NCBI RefSeq assembly: GCF_008831085.1
Contig: NZ_WBJY01000001.1
Coordinates: 1,488,001-1,552,000 of the forward strand
DNA length: 64,000 nucleotides
Reading direction: 5' to 3'
Source: Pseudoclavibacter endophyticus
Lineage (GTDB): Bacteria > Actinomycetota > Actinomycetes > Actinomycetales > Microbacteriaceae
Shown here: in pieces, positions 62,444 through 64,000 of the stretch
Layout of the letters: each line of letters starts with the position of its first letter
Numbering within the stretch: position 1 is the stretch's first letter
The notes under the pieces: model-generated
The model's database searches: none
What the model was told of the DNA's origin: nothing
Seen by the model: only the letters and a program-made list of their open reading frames with translations
Program-made: the position numbers and the translations under genes

Positions 62444-63544
62444 ATGATCGACCTCCGTTCGCTGCCGATCCCCGTCATCGGTGCACCGATGGCGGGCGGT
62501 CCGTCCGCGCCGACGCTCGCCGCGGCGGTCACACTCGCCGGGGGGCTCGGGATGCTCGCCGGGGGATCGATCCGCGCCGACGCGCTGGCAGCATCCGTGA
62601 GGGCCGCTCGCGACCTGTTGGCGACCGCCGGCGCGCACGACGCCCCCATCGGGGTCAACCTCTTCGTGCCCCGTATCGCGAACGTCGCCGAGCGGCAGAT
62701 CGCCGACCTCGCGGCGCACGTCGCAGCGATCGACCGTTACGCGACGCACCTGGCCGCGAGCGCGCTGGCGGCGAGGCTGGGCGTCGGGCGGGCCGACCTC
62801 GGCGCCTTCAGCACCGATGACGACGAGGACTGGGACGCGAAGTTGGCGTTCCTCGAGACCGAACCGGTTCAGGTCGTAACCTTCACGTTCGGACTGCCGG
62901 ACCTCGCCGTCTTCGAGCGGCTCCACGCCGTCGGCTCGGCGGTCGGTGTCATGGTGACGAGCCGATCCGACGCCCTTGCGGCGGCGTATGCGGGTGCCGA
63001 CGTCGTCATCGCGCAGGGCGTGCGCGCTGGCGGTCACCGATCGACGTGGCGCGTCCAGGAACAGCCCAACGCCGACGACACGCTGGTCGTCGTGCGCTCC
63101 ATCGCGGAGGTGCGTCACGGCCCGGGCCATCCCCGTCCCGTGATCGTCGCGGCCGGCGGCATCGACGGGCCCCAGCGATACTCGGCTGCACGCGTGGCCG
63201 GCGCCGACCTCGTGCAGGTGGGCACGGCCCTGCTTCGCGCCGACGAGGCCGGAACGAAACCGACCGTGCTCCGGGCGCTGACCGACTCCGGCCTTGGCGA
63301 GACGGTGACGACGCGCGCGTTCAGCGGACGGTTCGCGCGCGCCATCCGGAACGAGTTCACCGATTGCGTCGGCGCGCTCGCTCCCGCCGCCTATCCCGAG
63401 GTCAATCAGCTCACGGGGCCACTGCGCGCCGCCGCCGAGGCGGCGGGCGACGTGCACGGCGTGAGCGCCTATGCGGGCGAGCGATGGCGTGCCGCCCGCG
63501 CGGCGCCCGCGGCCGAGATCCTGCGCGAACTCGTCGGCCGGTGA
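62444..63544 (+). CDS. nitronate monooxygenase (2-nitropropane dioxygenase family)
   Basis: A 366-residue FMN-dependent TIM-barrel enzyme that in this family oxidises propionate-3-nitronate or related nitronates. It has the PVIGAPMAGGPSAPTLAAAV start, a LGMLAGGS block, GVRAGGHRS (phosphate/FMN region, near residue 190), the IVAAGGIDG block, and AGADLVQVGTALLRADE. Some members act on other substrates, for example as enoyl reductases (FabK-like), so the substrate is not certain. Confidence 0.85.
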   Translation: MIDLRSLPIPVIGAPMAGGPSAPTLAAAVTLAGGLGMLAGGSIRADALAASVRAARDLLATAGAHDAPIGVNLFVPRIANVAERQIADLAAHVAAIDRYATHLAASALAARLGVGRADLGAFSTDDDEDWDAKLAFLETEPVQVVTFTFGLPDLAVFERLHAVGSAVGVMVTSRSDALAAAYAGADVVIAQGVRAGGHRSTWRVQEQPNADDTLVVVRSIAEVRHGPGHPRPVIVAAGGIDGPQRYSAARVAGADLVQVGTALLRADEAGTKPTVLRALTDSGLGETVTTRAFSGRFARAIRNEFTDCVGALAPAAYPEVNQLTGPLRAAAEAAGDVHGVSAYAGERWRAARAAPAAEILRELVGR

Positions 63545-63592
63545 CTGGCGCGGTCGCGCACCCGGCGGGCTGCACGAAGCCGTGAAACCTGG

Positions 63593-63598
63593 GAGAAT
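63593..63598 (+). promoter_or_regulatory. -10-like element of dusB
   Basis: GAGAAT lies 9 bases before ATG 63608; there is no ribosome-binding site, so the mRNA may be leaderless. Confidence 0.35.
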
Positions 63599-63607
63599 AG
63601 GCCGGTT

Positions 63608-64000
63608 ATGACGCAGACGATGACTCAGCAGATCCGCGCGGGCGCCGCGTCCGGCGTTGCGCCGCTGCGCATCGGTCCTTTCGAACTGACAACGCCCGTT
63701 GTGCTCGCTCCCATGGCCGGCATCACCAACGCGGCGTTCCGGCGCCTGTGCCGCGAGTACGGCGGCGGGCTCTATGTGAGCGAGATGATCACCTCGCGCG
63801 CGCTCGTCGAACGCAATGCCGTCACGATGCGCCTCATCGAGCACCACGAGTCGGAGGAGATCCGCTCGATCCAGCTGTACGGGGTCGATCCGGTCACGGT
63901 GCGCGAGGCCGTGACCATGCTCGTGGCCGAGGGGCGTGCCGACCACATCGACCTGAACTTCGGCTGTCCAGTGCCCAAGGTGACGCGCAAGGGCGGCGGC
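63608..64000 (+). CDS. dusB: tRNA-dihydrouridine synthase (3' end outside window)
   Basis: Only the first 131 codons are present. The family flavin-binding start LAPMAGITNAAFRRLC, the EMITSRAL block, and the active-site region DLNFGCPVPKVTRKGGG (catalytic Cys in GCPVPKV) are visible. Dus enzymes reduce specific uridines in tRNA with NADPH. Position after glyS is common in this group. The DusB assignment is by general resemblance. Confidence 0.9.
   Translation, partial: MTQTMTQQIRAGAASGVAPLRIGPFELTTPVVLAPMAGITNAAFRRLCREYGGGLYVSEMITSRALVERNAVTMRLIEHHESEEIRSIQLYGVDPVTVREAVTMLVAEGRADHIDLNFGCPVPKVTRKGGG

Overview
The window looks like a piece of an actinobacterial chromosome, most likely from the family Microbacteriaceae. 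The DNA is very GC-rich (about 70% by eye), with strong third-position GC that leaves long false reading frames opposite real genes. The gene order fits this group: dxr-rseP-ispG, proS-nusA-ylxR-infB-rbfA, hrcA-dnaJ-rsmE-phoH-ybeY-corC-era, and leuA/recO/uppS/glyS/dusB. A mycothiol-type DinB-fold protein, two PrsW-like proteases and an ECF42-type sigma factor also fit. I cannot name the genus. No tRNA or rRNA gene, insertion sequence, prophage or CRISPR array was seen, and no gap between genes exceeds 300 bases.

Layout. 1-5348: the end of an FtsK-like gene, an L-asparaginase II on the minus strand, and two MEP isoprenoid genes (dxr, ispG) around a site-2 protease. 5571-10741: a six-gene MoxR/DUF58/VWA/TPR operon with overlapping genes. 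10797-17560: proS and the nusA-ylxR-infB-rbfA translation cluster, with no rimP in its usual place. 17571-22319: panE-mutY on the minus strand, then truB, two small membrane proteins and ribF. 22389-27728: a DinB-fold protein, a SNF2 helicase, aspartase and a YtxH-like protein. 27912-35411: tandem PrsW proteases, an FKBP, rpsO, metB and pnp. 35534-41852: a YbhB protein, an M16 protease, a phosphatase, a small membrane/TPR protein, an SDR39U1 epimerase, hemW and dapB. 41963-50538: a Pro/Gln-rich DUF4870 protein, then the hrcA heat-shock/ribosome cluster through era. 50504-53640: a DesK/NarL-type two-component pair followed by an ABC-ATPase-like protein that has lost its catalytic motifs. 53698-64000: leuA with a leucine-rich leader peptide, an ECF42-DGPF module, recO, a divergent TetR/hydrolase pair, uppS, glyS, a nitronate monooxygenase and the start of dusB.

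Regulation is unusually readable. About eighteen genes have a TANNNT-like -10 hexamer only 6-10 bases before ATG or GTG, which implies leaderless mRNAs. At three divergent gene pairs the two -10 hexamers overlap on the same TA dinucleotide. Gene-specific signals include a CIRCE operator at hrcA, a leucine attenuator at leuA, an ECF42-type TGTCGA-N17-CGAC promoter before the DGPF/sigma pair, a probable structured pnp leader, and several strong terminator hairpins.

Most of the window is core metabolism. The items most likely to be new are the motif-less ABC ATPase (52831-53640), the interlocked divergent promoters, the leaderless 23-residue upstream ORF at 38270, and the tandem PrsW pair.
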